64,000 nucleotides of DNA from JBBROS01 sp965213855 (lineage in GTDB: Bacteria; Pseudomonadota; Alphaproteobacteria; Acetobacterales; Acetobacteraceae): positions 744,001 to 808,000 of the forward strand of contig CBDCAA010000011.1 in NCBI GenBank assembly GCA_965213855.1, read 5' to 3'. This document shows positions 17,379 through 26,311 of the stretch, piece after piece. The position numbers and the translations under genes are program-made. A model generated the notes under the pieces. The model was not told the origin of the DNA. It was given only the letters and a program-made list of their open reading frames with translations, and made no database searches. Numbering within the stretch: the stretch's first letter is position 1; each line of letters starts with the position of its first letter.

Positions 17379-17475
17379 CCCTCTCCCTCCGGGAGAGGGT
17401 TGGGGTGAGGGTCCCAATGCCAGCCCCGGCAATCGCCCAAGATCCCTCACCCAACCCTCCCCCGGAGGGAGAGGG
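17379..17475. repeat. Pair of inverted palindromic repeats (REP-like) between tcuA and tcuB
   Basis: Two copies of a CCCTC-rich palindromic element lie head to head. Copy one (17379-17411) has perfect 9-bp arms CCCTCTCCC/GGGAGAGGG with a 3-nt loop and then TTGGGGTGAGGG. Copy two (17444-17475) is the inverted version beginning CCCTCACCCAA. Related copies occur at 35886, 37760 and 39505. In the tcu transcript the pair can fold into one long hairpin. Confidence 0.8.
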
Positions 17476-17499
17476 CGATCCCGCCTCGGCAGGCATGCT

Positions 17500-18897
17500 T
17501 CAGTTCCTTGCATGTCGCGCCGCCTCCGCCCCCGCGATCCGCCCGAATACCGAGCCGATCGCCATCCCGAACCCGGCCAGGTATCCCCGGCCCAGGATGC
17601 TCCCCGCCATGATCTCTCCGCTCGCGAACAGATTCGCCGTCGGGCGGCCATCGTCCATGATCACCTGCGCCCGCTCGTTCACCTTCACCCCGAGGTAGGT
17701 GAACGTGATCCCCGGCCGCAGCGGGTAGCCGCTGAACGGCCCCACGGCGATCGGACGCGCCCAGTTGGTCTTCTCGATCGCGAGCCCCGCCGTATGCACG
17801 CCATCCAACCGCAGGTTGTCGAACGGCCCCGGCACGCAGGCCGCATTGAACGCCGCGACCGTCGCCTCCAGGGCAGCCACCTCCAGCCCCAGCTTCTCGG
17901 CCAGCCCCCCGATCGTGTCAGCCTTGATGGCCGAGAACACCGACGGCATGAACAGCCGCTCGCTCCGGCTGTCGATGATCGCATAGGCCACCTGGTCCGG
18001 CTGCTGCGCCACCAGCCGGCCCCAGATCGCATACCGCTTCGGCCACACGTCCTGCCCCTCGTCATAGAAGCGCTGCCCGTGCCGGTTCACCACCACCGAG
18101 AACGGCACGCAGTCCAGCCGGGTCACGATCCCGCCATCGAACTTCGGCGACCGCCCGTCGATCGCCACCGCATGGCACTGCGTCGGGTCGCCGACCGACC
18201 CGACGCCCTGGTCCAGCAGGCTTTTCAGCACCCGCCCCCGCGCATACGGCGTGCCCCTGATCAAGAAATTCTCCGCAGCCGGCCCCCAAGCCGCCTTCAA
18301 CCACTCCAGGTTCGCCTGGAACCCGCCCGACGACGCCACCACCGTCCGCGCCTGTACCTCCACCGGAAACCCGTGCGCGTTCACCAGCAGCCGCCGCACG
18401 AACCCGTCGTCCAACGTCACCTCCTGCACCTCCGTGTCATACAGGCAGTGCACGCCCAGCCGCTCGGCATGCGCATACAGCGCGTTCAGCAGCGCCTTGC
18501 CGCCGCCCAGGAAGAAGGCGTTGGTACGGGACAGGTTCAGCGTCCCGGTCAACGACGGCTGGAACCGCACCCCACACCGCTCCAGGAACGGCAGTGCCGC
18601 CTGCGTCATCCGGATCGTCAGCCGTGCCAGGCGCTCGTCCGTTTCCCCGGCCGTCACCCGCAGCAGGTCATCCCAGTACTCGTCCTCGAGGTAAGCCTCG
18701 GTGAGCACGGACGTCGGCGCCGCGTGCATGGCCCGCAGGTTGCGCGTGTGCCGGCTGTTGCCGCCCCGCATCGTCCGCGGCGCATGCTCCAACACCACCA
18801 CGCTGGCGCCCGCCTCGGCCGCGGTGATGGCCGCGCACAAAGCCGCGTTGCCGCCGCCGATCACCGCGACGTCCCACACCCGGTCCGACCACGCCAT
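17500..18897 (-). CDS. tcuA: FAD-dependent tricarballylate dehydrogenase
   Basis: A 465-residue flavoprotein of the fumarate reductase/succinate dehydrogenase fold, which oxidises tricarballylate to cis-aconitate. The FAD fold is VAVIGGGNAALCAAITAAE near residues 10-29, followed by MRGGNSRHTRN. The C-terminal part GRPTANLFASGEIMAGSILGRGYLAG is typical of TcuA/CobZ-type enzymes. Assignment rests on this pattern together with the adjacent TcuB-type electron acceptor. A relative acting on another tricarboxylate or on precorrin (CobZ) is the main alternative, but no cobalamin genes are near. Confidence 0.85.
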   Translation of the reverse strand: MAWSDRVWDVAVIGGGNAALCAAITAAEAGASVVVLEHAPRTMRGGNSRHTRNLRAMHAAPTSVLTEAYLEDEYWDDLLRVTAGETDERLARLTIRMTQAALPFLERCGVRFQPSLTGTLNLSRTNAFFLGGGKALLNALYAHAERLGVHCLYDTEVQEVTLDDGFVRRLLVNAHGFPVEVQARTVVASSGGFQANLEWLKAAWGPAAENFLIRGTPYARGRVLKSLLDQGVGSVGDPTQCHAVAIDGRSPKFDGGIVTRLDCVPFSVVVNRHGQRFYDEGQDVWPKRYAIWGRLVAQQPDQVAYAIIDSRSERLFMPSVFSAIKADTIGGLAEKLGLEVAALEATVAAFNAACVPGPFDNLRLDGVHTAGLAIEKTNWARPIAVGPFSGYPLRPGITFTYLGVKVNERAQVIMDDGRPTANLFASGEIMAGSILGRGYLAGFGMAIGSVFGRIAGAEAARHARN

Positions 18898-18931
18898 GCA
18901 GCCCTTCAGCGCTCCGCCCGCTCGGACCCTG

Positions 18932-20041
18932 TCACGCCGGCATGCCGAACAGCCGGGCCGCGTTGCCGCCGAGGATGCCCCGCCGTTCCTCGTCGCTCAG
19001 GGTCGGCGTCGCCATCACCATCTCCGTCGGGTTGCCTTCCCACGGGAACGGATAGTCGGTCCCCAGCATGATCTGGCTGGCGCCGACCTGCGCGACGATG
19101 TGCCGCAGCGCCTCCGGCGTGAACACCAGCGCGTCGTAATACATCTGATTGAGGTACTCCGACGGCTGCTTCTTCAGCACGATCGACGGATTGCAGTTCT
19201 GCGGCGACACGCGGCACCCGTTGTCGATCCGCGGCGCATAGGACGGCAGGAACCCGCCGCCATGCGCGGTCAGCACCTTGAGGTTGGGGAACTTGTCCAG
19301 CACGCCCTCGAAGATCAGGTGCTCCAGCGCGATCGCCGACTCGACCGGATAGGCCGCCACGTTGCCGAGCCAGCCATTCCCCGCCGCCCGCTTGTTCAGC
19401 TCCGGCAGACCCAGCGGATGGATGAACAGCACCGCACCCAGCTCCTCGGCCTTGGCCCACACCGGATGGAAGCGCGGGTCGGAGAACGGCTCCGTCAGCA
19501 CGCTGGCGCCGATCGCCGCCCCCCGCAGCCCTTGCTGCCGCATCGCCCGGTCGAGCTGCTGCACCGCCAGGTCCGGATACTGCAGCGTCAACGACGCGAA
19601 GGCGCCGAACCGGTCCGGGTGCGCGGCCGTGAACTCGGCCAGCTTGCGGTTCTGCGTCTCGACGATCTTGCCCGCCAGCTCCCGGTCGCGGTCGTACCAG
19701 AACGGGTTGATCGACAGGATCTGCATGTCGATCCCCTGCGCGTCCATCGCCGCCAACCGCGCGTCCACGTCGATGTATTGGTCCGCCGCACCCCGCACCG
19801 GCGGCAGCACGGCCCGGGCCGCCTCGGCGCCCAGCAGGTCGGTCGCCTCGTGGAACAGGCAGTGCGTGTGGGTGTCGATCGTGCGGATGGTGTGTCCCGC
19901 CACACGGACCGGCAAGCGGGAGGCCGGCGCCGCAGCTTGCGCGCCAGCCCCAGGCGCCTGGGCGCGCGCCGCGTCGATCATGCAGCAACTGCAGAAGGCC
20001 ATGCCCGCGACTGCCTTCAGAACGCTGCGTCGTCCCGCCAT
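18932..20041 (-). CDS. Exported amidohydrolase 2 family protein (ACMSD-like)
   Basis: A 369-residue metal-dependent hydrolase or decarboxylase of the amidohydrolase-2 family. It begins with a signal-like segment (AGRRSVLKAVAGMAFCSCCM then AARAQA) containing a twin-arginine pair, so export by Tat is likely; start ATG 20041 is preceded by a G-rich ribosome site. Metal ligands are H58 and H60 in IDTHTHC, with later HPLGLPELN and the terminal GTDYPFPW aspartate. The family includes ACMSD and gamma-resorcylate decarboxylase. It follows the tcuAB genes upstream on the same strand (34 bp to tcuA), so it may belong to that unit. The substrate is unknown. Confidence 0.85.
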   Translation of the reverse strand: MAGRRSVLKAVAGMAFCSCCMIDAARAQAPGAGAQAAAPASRLPVRVAGHTIRTIDTHTHCLFHEATDLLGAEAARAVLPPVRGAADQYIDVDARLAAMDAQGIDMQILSINPFWYDRDRELAGKIVETQNRKLAEFTAAHPDRFGAFASLTLQYPDLAVQQLDRAMRQQGLRGAAIGASVLTEPFSDPRFHPVWAKAEELGAVLFIHPLGLPELNKRAAGNGWLGNVAAYPVESAIALEHLIFEGVLDKFPNLKVLTAHGGGFLPSYAPRIDNGCRVSPQNCNPSIVLKKQPSEYLNQMYYDALVFTPEALRHIVAQVGASQIMLGTDYPFPWEGNPTEMVMATPTLSDEERRGILGGNAARLFGMPA

Positions 20042-20196
20042 GTCCGTTGCCCCCCCAGAGTTCGTTCTTGGCGTGAGCCTAGGGCGCACCCTCTGGCCCG
20101 ACAAGCGGCGCCACGCGCCACGCGCACGAAGCGTTGACGCCCCGCAACCCGGACCCTGTCTGCCGGCTATGTCCTCGAACCAACGCGGAGCCCGGC

Positions 20197-20793
20197 ATGT
20201 CCGACCTGACCAGCAAAGCCGGCTTTACCGGACCGGGACTATCGCCCGGTGCCGCGCGCAGCTCCGCGCTGGCCCGCAACTGGTGGGCGGTCGCGCTGCG
20301 TGGGCTGTTCGCCATCCTGTTCGGGCTGGCGGCGCTCCTGCTGCCCGCCGTGACCCTCGGCTCGTTGGTCCTGCTGTTCGCCGTCTACATGCTGACCGAC
20401 GGCGTGTTCGCGATCATCGCCGGCGTGCGCGCGGCCGCACACCATGAACGCTGGGGCCTGCTCATCCTCGAGGGGGTGCTGAACATCGCCGCCGGGGCCG
20501 CGGCGCTGGCCGTGCCGGGTGTTACGGTCGTCGTCCTCGTCACACTGCTCGGGATCTGGTCGGCCGTGACCGGGGTCTTGCTGATCGTGGCGGCGATCCG
20601 ACTGCATGGCGGGCATGGGCGCTGGTGGCTGGGCCTGTCCGGCCTGGTGTCGCTGCTGTGGGGCATCGGCCTGAACGTGGCGCCCATCGCCGGCGCGCTG
20701 GTGCTGACGTGGTGGCTGGGCCTCTATGCGCTCGCGTTCGGCTTCGCGCTGCTGATCTTCGCCATCCGCCTCCGCAGCGCCGTGCCGCGCTGA
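20197..20793 (+). CDS. HdeD/DUF308 family membrane protein
   Basis: A 198-residue integral membrane protein with six hydrophobic helices in three pairs, as in HdeD (ALRGLFAILFGLAALLLPAVTLGSLVLLFAVYMLTDG in two segments, then repeated variants). ATG 20197 is preceded by GGAG at 6 nt. HdeD in enterobacteria is linked to acid resistance, but most DUF308 proteins have no defined role. It converges on the class II aldolase gene with 9 bp between the stops. Confidence 0.85.
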   Translation: MSDLTSKAGFTGPGLSPGAARSSALARNWWAVALRGLFAILFGLAALLLPAVTLGSLVLLFAVYMLTDGVFAIIAGVRAAAHHERWGLLILEGVLNIAAGAAALAVPGVTVVVLVTLLGIWSAVTGVLLIVAAIRLHGGHGRWWLGLSGLVSLLWGIGLNVAPIAGALVLTWWLGLYALAFGFALLIFAIRLRSAVPR

Positions 20794-20802
20794 CCGGGTG
20801 GT

Positions 20803-21591
20803 TCAGGACGCGTAGTGCGGATACCCCGACTGCCGCCCCTCCGCCTCCAGCCGCCGCAGCATCGCCGGCCACTCCAGCACCCCGAACGGCCGCCGCACTC
20901 CCGGCTGATACAGGTGCGCCGTCCGCTCCAGCACGTCCTCGGGCGGCACCAGCAGCTCGGTCCGCGCCGCCATCGCGTCCACCTGCGCCCGGCACGACAG
21001 CTCGAGCTGGTACAGCGTGTTGAACGCCTGCGGCACATCCGGCCCGCACGTCAACAGCCCGTGGCTACGCATGATCAGCGCATTGTGCCGGCCCAGGCTC
21101 TCCACGATCCGCACCCGCTCGTCGAGGTTGATCGCCGGCCCTTCATAGTCGTGATAGCCGATGTTGCCGCTGAACCGGATCGACGTCTGCGTCAGCGGCA
21201 ACAGCCCGCACGCCATCGCCGACACCGCCATCCCCGCCCGCGTATGCGTGTGCGTCACGCACGCCACATCCGGCCGCGCCGTGTGGATCGCGCCGTGGAT
21301 CACATACCCGGCATGGTTGATCCCGTAATCGCTCTCCGGTTTCCACACCACACGCCCCTCGACGTCGATCTTCGCCAGGCTCGACGCCGTGATCTCCTTG
21401 TACAACAGCCCATACAGGTTGATCAGCAGGTGCTCCGTCCCGGGAATGCGGACGGTGATGTGGTTGTAGATCAGGTCCGTCATCCCGTACAGGTCCACCA
21501 GCCGGTAGCACGCTGCCAGCTCCACCCGCGCCGCCCACTCCGCCGCACTCACCTCGTCCCGAATGCAACGGAACCCGGTGTCGTAGTTCAT
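20803..21591 (-). CDS. Class II aldolase/adducin family protein
   Basis: A 262-residue zinc-dependent aldolase-fold protein. The metal-binding HTHTRAG follows ARPDVACV near residue 115, and a second histidine lies in MRSHGLLTCG near 185. The N-terminal LYGMTDLIYNHITVRIPG is typical of the adducin head-like subgroup, many of which are of unknown substrate rather than fuculose- or ribulose-phosphate aldolases. ATG 21591 has GGGAGA upstream. It shares direction and a 19 bp gap with the methyltransferase gene upstream, so the two probably form an operon. Confidence 0.87.
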   Translation of the reverse strand: MNYDTGFRCIRDEVSAAEWAARVELAACYRLVDLYGMTDLIYNHITVRIPGTEHLLINLYGLLYKEITASSLAKIDVEGRVVWKPESDYGINHAGYVIHGAIHTARPDVACVTHTHTRAGMAVSAMACGLLPLTQTSIRFSGNIGYHDYEGPAINLDERVRIVESLGRHNALIMRSHGLLTCGPDVPQAFNTLYQLELSCRAQVDAMAARTELLVPPEDVLERTAHLYQPGVRRPFGVLEWPAMLRRLEAEGRQSGYPHYAS

Positions 21592-21610
21592 GGCCCGATC
21601 TCCCCCGTCC

Positions 21611-22408
21611 CTACACAGTGCCCCGGCACACATGCGCCGTGCACGCGAACTGCCGCGGCCCGTCCGGCTGCCCGCTCTCGTACGCGGCCCGCAAATGCCC
21701 GGCCAGCCGCGCCGCCGCATCCGGATCGAGCGCCGCCGCATACTGGCCCAACGACCCCTCGCCCCCGATGATCGGAGACCAGTAATCCTCGAAATCGGCG
21801 AACTCCATCCAGATCGTCACCGCGTTCTCGGCCACGTCGCGCAGCCCCACCCGCTCGAACAGTCCGTACAGGTCGTCTCGCCGGGTCATCGGCCGGCTGA
21901 AGGTATGCGCCCGCGCCGCCGCCGCCGCCGGGTCCAGCATCGCCGCCGTGTCCCAGAACATGCGCTGGTGCGGCATCCCGCCCGCACTGTTCCACACCGC
22001 CGCCGCCACCACCCCGCCCGGCCGCACCACCCGCCGCATCTCCGCCACCGCCTCGGCCGCATGCGGCACGAACTGCAGCATCAACTGGCTCAGCGCCGCA
22101 TCGAACGTGCTCTCCTCGAACGGCATCGCGCAGGCGTCGCCGTGCCGGATCGTGATGCGTGGGTCGTGCACCTGCCTGCGTGCCGCCTCGACGTAAATCT
22201 CCGACGCATCCAGCCCCGTGAGCGAGGTGTGCACGGGATTATCGGCCAGTTCGAACAGCAGGCTGCCGGTGCCGCATCCCACGTCGAGCACCCGGGCGGC
22301 TCGTTCGATGCCCGCGAAGGCATAGAAGCCGGGCGCGAGCCGGCGGCTCCAGCGGCCCATGCTCCGCTCATAGACGGCCGCGTTCCGCGCATTGAAGGTG
22401 GAGGCCAT
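21611..22408 (-). CDS. Class I SAM-dependent methyltransferase
   Basis: A 265-residue Rossmann-fold methyltransferase. Motif I is VLDVGCGTGSLLFELAD near residue 40, the acidic residue of motif II falls in LTGLDASEIYVEAA, and GDACAMPFEESTFDAALSQLML supplies motifs III-IV. The C-terminal half (YWSPIIGGEGSLGQYAAAL) resembles methyltransferases of the UbiE/menaquinone-like group, but no quinone genes are adjacent. Start ATG 22408 gives the usual short lead into motif I. It is upstream of, and probably co-transcribed with, the class II aldolase gene. Confidence 0.87.
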   Translation of the reverse strand: MASTFNARNAAVYERSMGRWSRRLAPGFYAFAGIERAARVLDVGCGTGSLLFELADNPVHTSLTGLDASEIYVEAARRQVHDPRITIRHGDACAMPFEESTFDAALSQLMLQFVPHAAEAVAEMRRVVRPGGVVAAAVWNSAGGMPHQRMFWDTAAMLDPAAAAARAHTFSRPMTRRDDLYGLFERVGLRDVAENAVTIWMEFADFEDYWSPIIGGEGSLGQYAAALDPDAAARLAGHLRAAYESGQPDGPRQFACTAHVCRGTV

Positions 22409-22506
22409 TGGGGCACGATAGGAACGGGAGGGTGTCCTTGGCAACCAATCCGGGCTCGCTTGGCCAAGGGCCAGCGCTCCTTTAGGGTCGCGGTCGAGGG
22501 GGGACT

Positions 22507-23502
22507 ATGGCCGTGCTCAACCAAAAACGCATTCTGCTGCCCACCACCATGGCGTCTGCGGGCGTCGTCGTGCTGGAGGCCCGGCCGGACCTCCATGTCA
22601 CGCGTTACGAGCCGGCGATCGCCCAGCCAGAGTTGCAGGCGCTGCTCGCCGACGCCGCGGCGATCGTGTTGTCGCTGACGCGGCTGGGCGGCGGCGACGT
22701 GGCTGCGGCGCCGATGCTGCAGGTGGTCGGCCGCCTCGGCGTCGGGTTCGACGCGGTGGACGTGCCGGCGCTGACAGCCCGGGGCATCCCGCTGATGACG
22801 GTCGGCACCGCGAATTCCCGTGCGGTGGCCGAGCAGGCGGTCCACTTCATCTTCGCGCTGGCCAAGCAATCGGCCCGGCTGCACCGCCTGATGCGTGTGG
22901 CCGGCACCGACTTCCGCCGCCAGGGCCTGCCCGCGGAGGTCGCTGGAAAGACGGTGCTGATCGTCGGGTTCGGCCGCATCGGCAGCCGCACGGCACCGCG
23001 CTGCAAGGCGCTCGAGATGGATGTGCTCGTGTACGATCCGTACGTCCCGGCCGAGACGATCCGGGCGGCCGGATACGAAGCGGCGCCCGAACTCGATGCC
23101 GCGCTGCCGCGCGCCGACTACGTGACGCTGCACTGTCCCAAGACGCCAGAGACGGTCGGCTTGCTGGACGCCCGCCGCCTTGCGCTGCTGAAACCGGGCG
23201 CGTGCGTGATCAACACCGCGCGCGGCGGCATCGTCGACGAAGCGGCGCTGCTGGCCGCGATCGACAGCGGCCACCTGGGCGGCGCCGGCCTGGACGTGTT
23301 CGACCCGGAGCCGCCCGACCCGGCTCACCCGCTGCTGCACCGCGAAAACGTCTTCGCCTCGCCGCATCTCGCCGGCGTCACGGCCGAGGCCTGGGACGCG
23401 ATCGCGGTCGTGACGGCACAGAATGTCCTGAGCGTTCTGGACGGCGCCCCGATCCAAGCGCACGTGGTCAACCCCGAAGTCTTGGCCGGGTCTGCCGCGT
23501 GA
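22507..23502 (+). CDS. D-isomer-specific 2-hydroxyacid dehydrogenase
   Basis: A 331-residue NAD(P)-dependent dehydrogenase of the phosphoglycerate/glyoxylate reductase family. The nucleotide fold is VLIVGFGRIGSRTA near residue 155. The catalytic Arg lies in NTARGGIVDEAAL, Glu in DVFDPEPPDPAHPL, and His in ASPHLAGVTAEAW. There is no C-terminal ACT domain, so it is not feedback-regulated SerA. The plus-strand gene stands alone between a minus-strand methyltransferase gene and a minus-strand N-formylglutamate amidohydrolase gene. The substrate is open. Confidence 0.9.
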   Translation: MAVLNQKRILLPTTMASAGVVVLEARPDLHVTRYEPAIAQPELQALLADAAAIVLSLTRLGGGDVAAAPMLQVVGRLGVGFDAVDVPALTARGIPLMTVGTANSRAVAEQAVHFIFALAKQSARLHRLMRVAGTDFRRQGLPAEVAGKTVLIVGFGRIGSRTAPRCKALEMDVLVYDPYVPAETIRAAGYEAAPELDAALPRADYVTLHCPKTPETVGLLDARRLALLKPGACVINTARGGIVDEAALLAAIDSGHLGGAGLDVFDPEPPDPAHPLLHRENVFASPHLAGVTAEAWDAIAVVTAQNVLSVLDGAPIQAHVVNPEVLAGSAA

Positions 23503-23545
23503 CCGCCGCCACGGCTTCCTGAAGCCCCGCTCGTCCGCGCGGTCG

Positions 23546-24328
23546 TCAGTCTCGTGGCAGCAATTCAAGGAGCGCCCGGGCCAGGAGGTCGGCCCAGTGG
23601 CGTTGGCCCGGTTCGTCGGCGATGAGGTCCTGGCGGATTTCGAGCTCGACGTAGGGGAGGGCGCGGGGCTCGGCGTGGGTGGGGACGGTGTAGTCGTAGC
23701 CATCGCCGTATCGGTATGGCTCGTTGTCGCCGACGAGTAGGCCGGTCTTGCGAAGTCGCTGGCCGAGCTCGATGGCGAATTCCGGGTTCGGGCCGTAGAG
23801 GACGCCGGCGTGCCAGGGCCGGGGGACGCCGCCGAAGACGGGCGTGAAGCTGTGCAGGGCGATGACGGTGCAGGTGCCGGGCCGGGCGTCGCGGCGGTCG
23901 AGCTCGGCGGCGATCGCGTCGTGATAGGGGAGGAAGATCGACCCGACCCGCGCCTGGGCCGCGGCGGGAGCAAGCCCGGCATTGCCGGGAACGGGGGTGC
24001 CGTCGCTCGAGGCCGGGATCGACGCCGGGTGCCCTGGCGGACGGTTGCAGTCAATAACCAGGCGGGAGTAGCGCTGCTCGATCAGGACCGCGTCCAGCAA
24101 GTCCGACAGGTGGGCGCCGACGCCGGCGATGCCGATATCCCATGCGATGTGGCGGTCCATCGCGCCGGGCGGCACGCCCAGGTCGCCGAGGCATTGCGGG
24201 ATCCGCCGGCCGGCATGGTCGGAGAGCAGCAGGTAGGCGGACCGGCCGCCGGGACGCGTGACGTGGACGGGCGGGGGATCGCCGTCGGCCAGCAACGGCT
24301 GATGCGGCTGGGGCGTGAGGGACGGCAT
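23546..24328 (-). CDS. N-formylglutamate amidohydrolase family protein
   Basis: A 260-residue zinc hydrolase of the FGase family (HutG-like), which releases formate from N-formylglutamate in some histidine pathways. Visible signatures are LLLSDHAGRRIP, AWDIGIAGVGAHL, VIDCNRPPG and VIALHSFTPVFGG. ATG 24328 is where family similarity begins. No other hut genes are present. The gene diverges from two transglutaminase-like genes; similar pairings might point to peptide or amide turnover rather than histidine catabolism. Confidence 0.87.
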   Translation of the reverse strand: MPSLTPQPHQPLLADGDPPPVHVTRPGGRSAYLLLSDHAGRRIPQCLGDLGVPPGAMDRHIAWDIGIAGVGAHLSDLLDAVLIEQRYSRLVIDCNRPPGHPASIPASSDGTPVPGNAGLAPAAAQARVGSIFLPYHDAIAAELDRRDARPGTCTVIALHSFTPVFGGVPRPWHAGVLYGPNPEFAIELGQRLRKTGLLVGDNEPYRYGDGYDYTVPTHAEPRALPYVELEIRQDLIADEPGQRHWADLLARALLELLPRD

Positions 24329-24411
24329 GGGGTGGCGGGCTCCAATCTTGCATGGTCGGGCAGGGGCAGATAGACCGCACGGCCCGAGCGCTCGCACAAA
24401 CACAAGGCACC

Positions 24412-25371
24412 ATGGCGTTTCTGACGGTCCGTCATACGACGACCTACACCTACAAGCAGCCAGTGGCGTTCGGCGAGCACCGGGTGCTGTTCCGGCCGCG
24501 GGACAGCTACGACCAGCACCTGGTGCATGCGTCGCTGCAGGTGACGCCGACGCCGGCCTCGATGCACTGGACGCATGACGTGTTCGGCAATTGCGTCGCA
24601 TGCGTGCGGTTCTCGGGGCGGTCGATGAGCCTGCGGTTCGAAAGCCTGATCGAGCTCGAGCACCGCCCGGTCCAGATGCTGGATTTCGCGGTGGCCGAGC
24701 ACGCGCGGCTGTTCCCGTTCAGCTATGACCAGGAGGACATGCCGGACCTGTTGCGATCGATCGAGCGGCAGTATCCGGATCGGAACAATGAGCTGGGCGC
24801 GTGGGCGAAGACGTTCACGGCCGGTGCGGGCCGCCTGGGGCAACCGATCGAGACATTGGACCTGCTCGGCAGCTTCACGCAGACGATCCGGCGCGACTTC
24901 ACCTACGTGCGGCGCGAACAGATGGGAATCCAGCCGCCGTTGCAGACGCTGAAGCTGCGGTCCGGGAGCTGCCGGGATTTCGCCCTGCTGATGATGGAGG
25001 CGCTGCGGGCGTTGGGCTTCGCGTGCCGGTTCGTCTCGGGCTACCTGTATGTGCCGACGTCGGACGACCGGCTGGCGGGCGGGGGGGCGACGCATGCGTG
25101 GGTCCAGGTGTATGTGCCGGGCGCGGGATGGCTGGAGTTCGACCCGACGAACGGGATCGCAGGCAGCCACAACCTGATCCGGGTGGCGATCGCGCGGGAC
25201 CCGGCGCAGGCGGTGCCGCTTTGGGGCACGTGGACAGGGTTCCCGTCGGACGATCTGGGTCTGACGGTGGATGTCGCGGTGACCGCGTCGCGGACGCCCC
25301 GGCTGGGGACGGCGGACGGTGCAACCGCTAGCACGTCGCTGGGTTCAATAGCTGACGAGAGGAGAGGCTGA
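24412..25371 (+). CDS. Transglutaminase-like cysteine protease family protein
   Basis: A 319-residue protein with the bacterial transglutaminase N-terminal domain (FLTVRHTTTYTYKQPVAFGEHRVLFRPR) followed by a papain-like catalytic core. The triad is complete: C187 (SGSCRDFALL), H228 (THAWVQVYV) and D244 (EFDPTNG). No signal peptide is present. Activity is more likely proteolytic or amide-hydrolysing than cross-linking. ATG 24412 is the start; conservation begins with the following residues. Two bases separate its stop from the GTG of a second, diverged transglutaminase-like gene. Confidence 0.9.
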   Translation: MAFLTVRHTTTYTYKQPVAFGEHRVLFRPRDSYDQHLVHASLQVTPTPASMHWTHDVFGNCVACVRFSGRSMSLRFESLIELEHRPVQMLDFAVAEHARLFPFSYDQEDMPDLLRSIERQYPDRNNELGAWAKTFTAGAGRLGQPIETLDLLGSFTQTIRRDFTYVRREQMGIQPPLQTLKLRSGSCRDFALLMMEALRALGFACRFVSGYLYVPTSDDRLAGGGATHAWVQVYVPGAGWLEFDPTNGIAGSHNLIRVAIARDPAQAVPLWGTWTGFPSDDLGLTVDVAVTASRTPRLGTADGATASTSLGSIADERRG

Positions 25372-25373
25372 TC

Positions 25374-26225
25374 GTGATACGGATCCATGCCGGCTACGAG
25401 ATCGGGCTCGATTGCCTACGGGCGACGCCGATGATGCTCCAAGTGGCGGTGCATCCGGACCGCGCCAAGGACCTGTTGACGCCGGGGGTGGTGAGGTTCG
25501 AGCCGGAAATCCCGGTATCGACGTATCTGGACGCGTTCGGGAACGTGTGCAGCCGGATCTATGCGCCGCCCGGGCGCCTGACGATTTCGACCGACTTCGT
25601 GGTGCAGGATTCGGGGCTGCCGGACGAGGTGAACGAGGCGGCACAGGACAACATGGTGCAGGACCTGCCGAACGACGCCCTCGTCTTCCTGCTCGGCAGC
25701 CGCTATTGCGAGACCGACCGGCTGTCGGACACGGCATGGTCGTTGTTCGGGGACGCGGCGCCGGGGTGGGCGCGGGTCCAGGCGATCTGTGACTTCGTCA
25801 ACAAGCACATCAAGTTCGACTACATGCAGGCGCGCGATACGCGCAGCGCCTGGGAGGCGTATCAGGAGGGTGTGGGCGTCTGCCGCGACTTCGCGCACCT
25901 GGCGATCGCGTTCACCCGGTGCATGAACGTCCCGGCGCGGTACTGCACCGGCTATCTTGGGGATATCGGGCTGCCGCCGCCCTATGCGCCGGGCGATTTC
26001 AGCGCGTGGTTCGAGGCCTACCTGGGCGACCGTTGGTATACGTTCGATGCGCGGCACAATACGCCGCGGATCGGCCGGGTGCTGATGGCGCGGGGGCGGG
26101 ACGCGACAGACTGCGCGATCTCGACCAATTTCGGCAAGACGACGCTGGGGAGCTTCCACGTGTTCTGCGACGAGGTGTCGGAGACGGGTGAGATCGTTCC
26201 ATATAAGGCGCCCGCTGCGGCATGA
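25374..26225 (+). CDS. Transglutaminase-like protein with altered catalytic triad
   Basis: A 283-residue protein starting at GTG 25374 after GAGGAGAGG-like sequence. An N-terminal beta-rich domain precedes the transglutaminase core with the nucleophile C170 (GVGVCRDFAHLAIAFTRC). At the position of the triad His there is a serine, S210, in GDFSAWFEAYL; D225 follows in WYTFDARHN, where H228 could substitute. This pattern may be normal for its subfamily, which I recall only loosely. It is in tandem with the complete-triad protein upstream, so the two may work on the same peptide substrates. Confidence 0.85.
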   Translation: MIRIHAGYEIGLDCLRATPMMLQVAVHPDRAKDLLTPGVVRFEPEIPVSTYLDAFGNVCSRIYAPPGRLTISTDFVVQDSGLPDEVNEAAQDNMVQDLPNDALVFLLGSRYCETDRLSDTAWSLFGDAAPGWARVQAICDFVNKHIKFDYMQARDTRSAWEAYQEGVGVCRDFAHLAIAFTRCMNVPARYCTGYLGDIGLPPPYAPGDFSAWFEAYLGDRWYTFDARHNTPRIGRVLMARGRDATDCAISTNFGKTTLGSFHVFCDEVSETGEIVPYKAPAAA

Positions 26226-26270
26226 GGCGGCGGCGTGCCTTGACGCGGGCAGCAGGTGCGGCCATCTGGG

Positions 26271-26293
26271 TCTAATCAGGACTGCACCAGTCC
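26271..26293 (+). promoter_or_regulatory. Putative promoter and operator of the suf operon
   Basis: A -10-like TCTAAT (26271-26276) is followed at once by a 15-bp inverted repeat GGACTG-CAC-CAGTCC (26279-26293), 18 bp before the sufR ATG. The repeat would overlap the transcription start, as expected for an autorepressing Rrf2 regulator. No good -35 accompanies it at standard spacing (TTGACG lies further up at 26240). Confidence 0.45.
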
Positions 26294-26311
26294 GCATACC
26301 GAGTTGAACCT

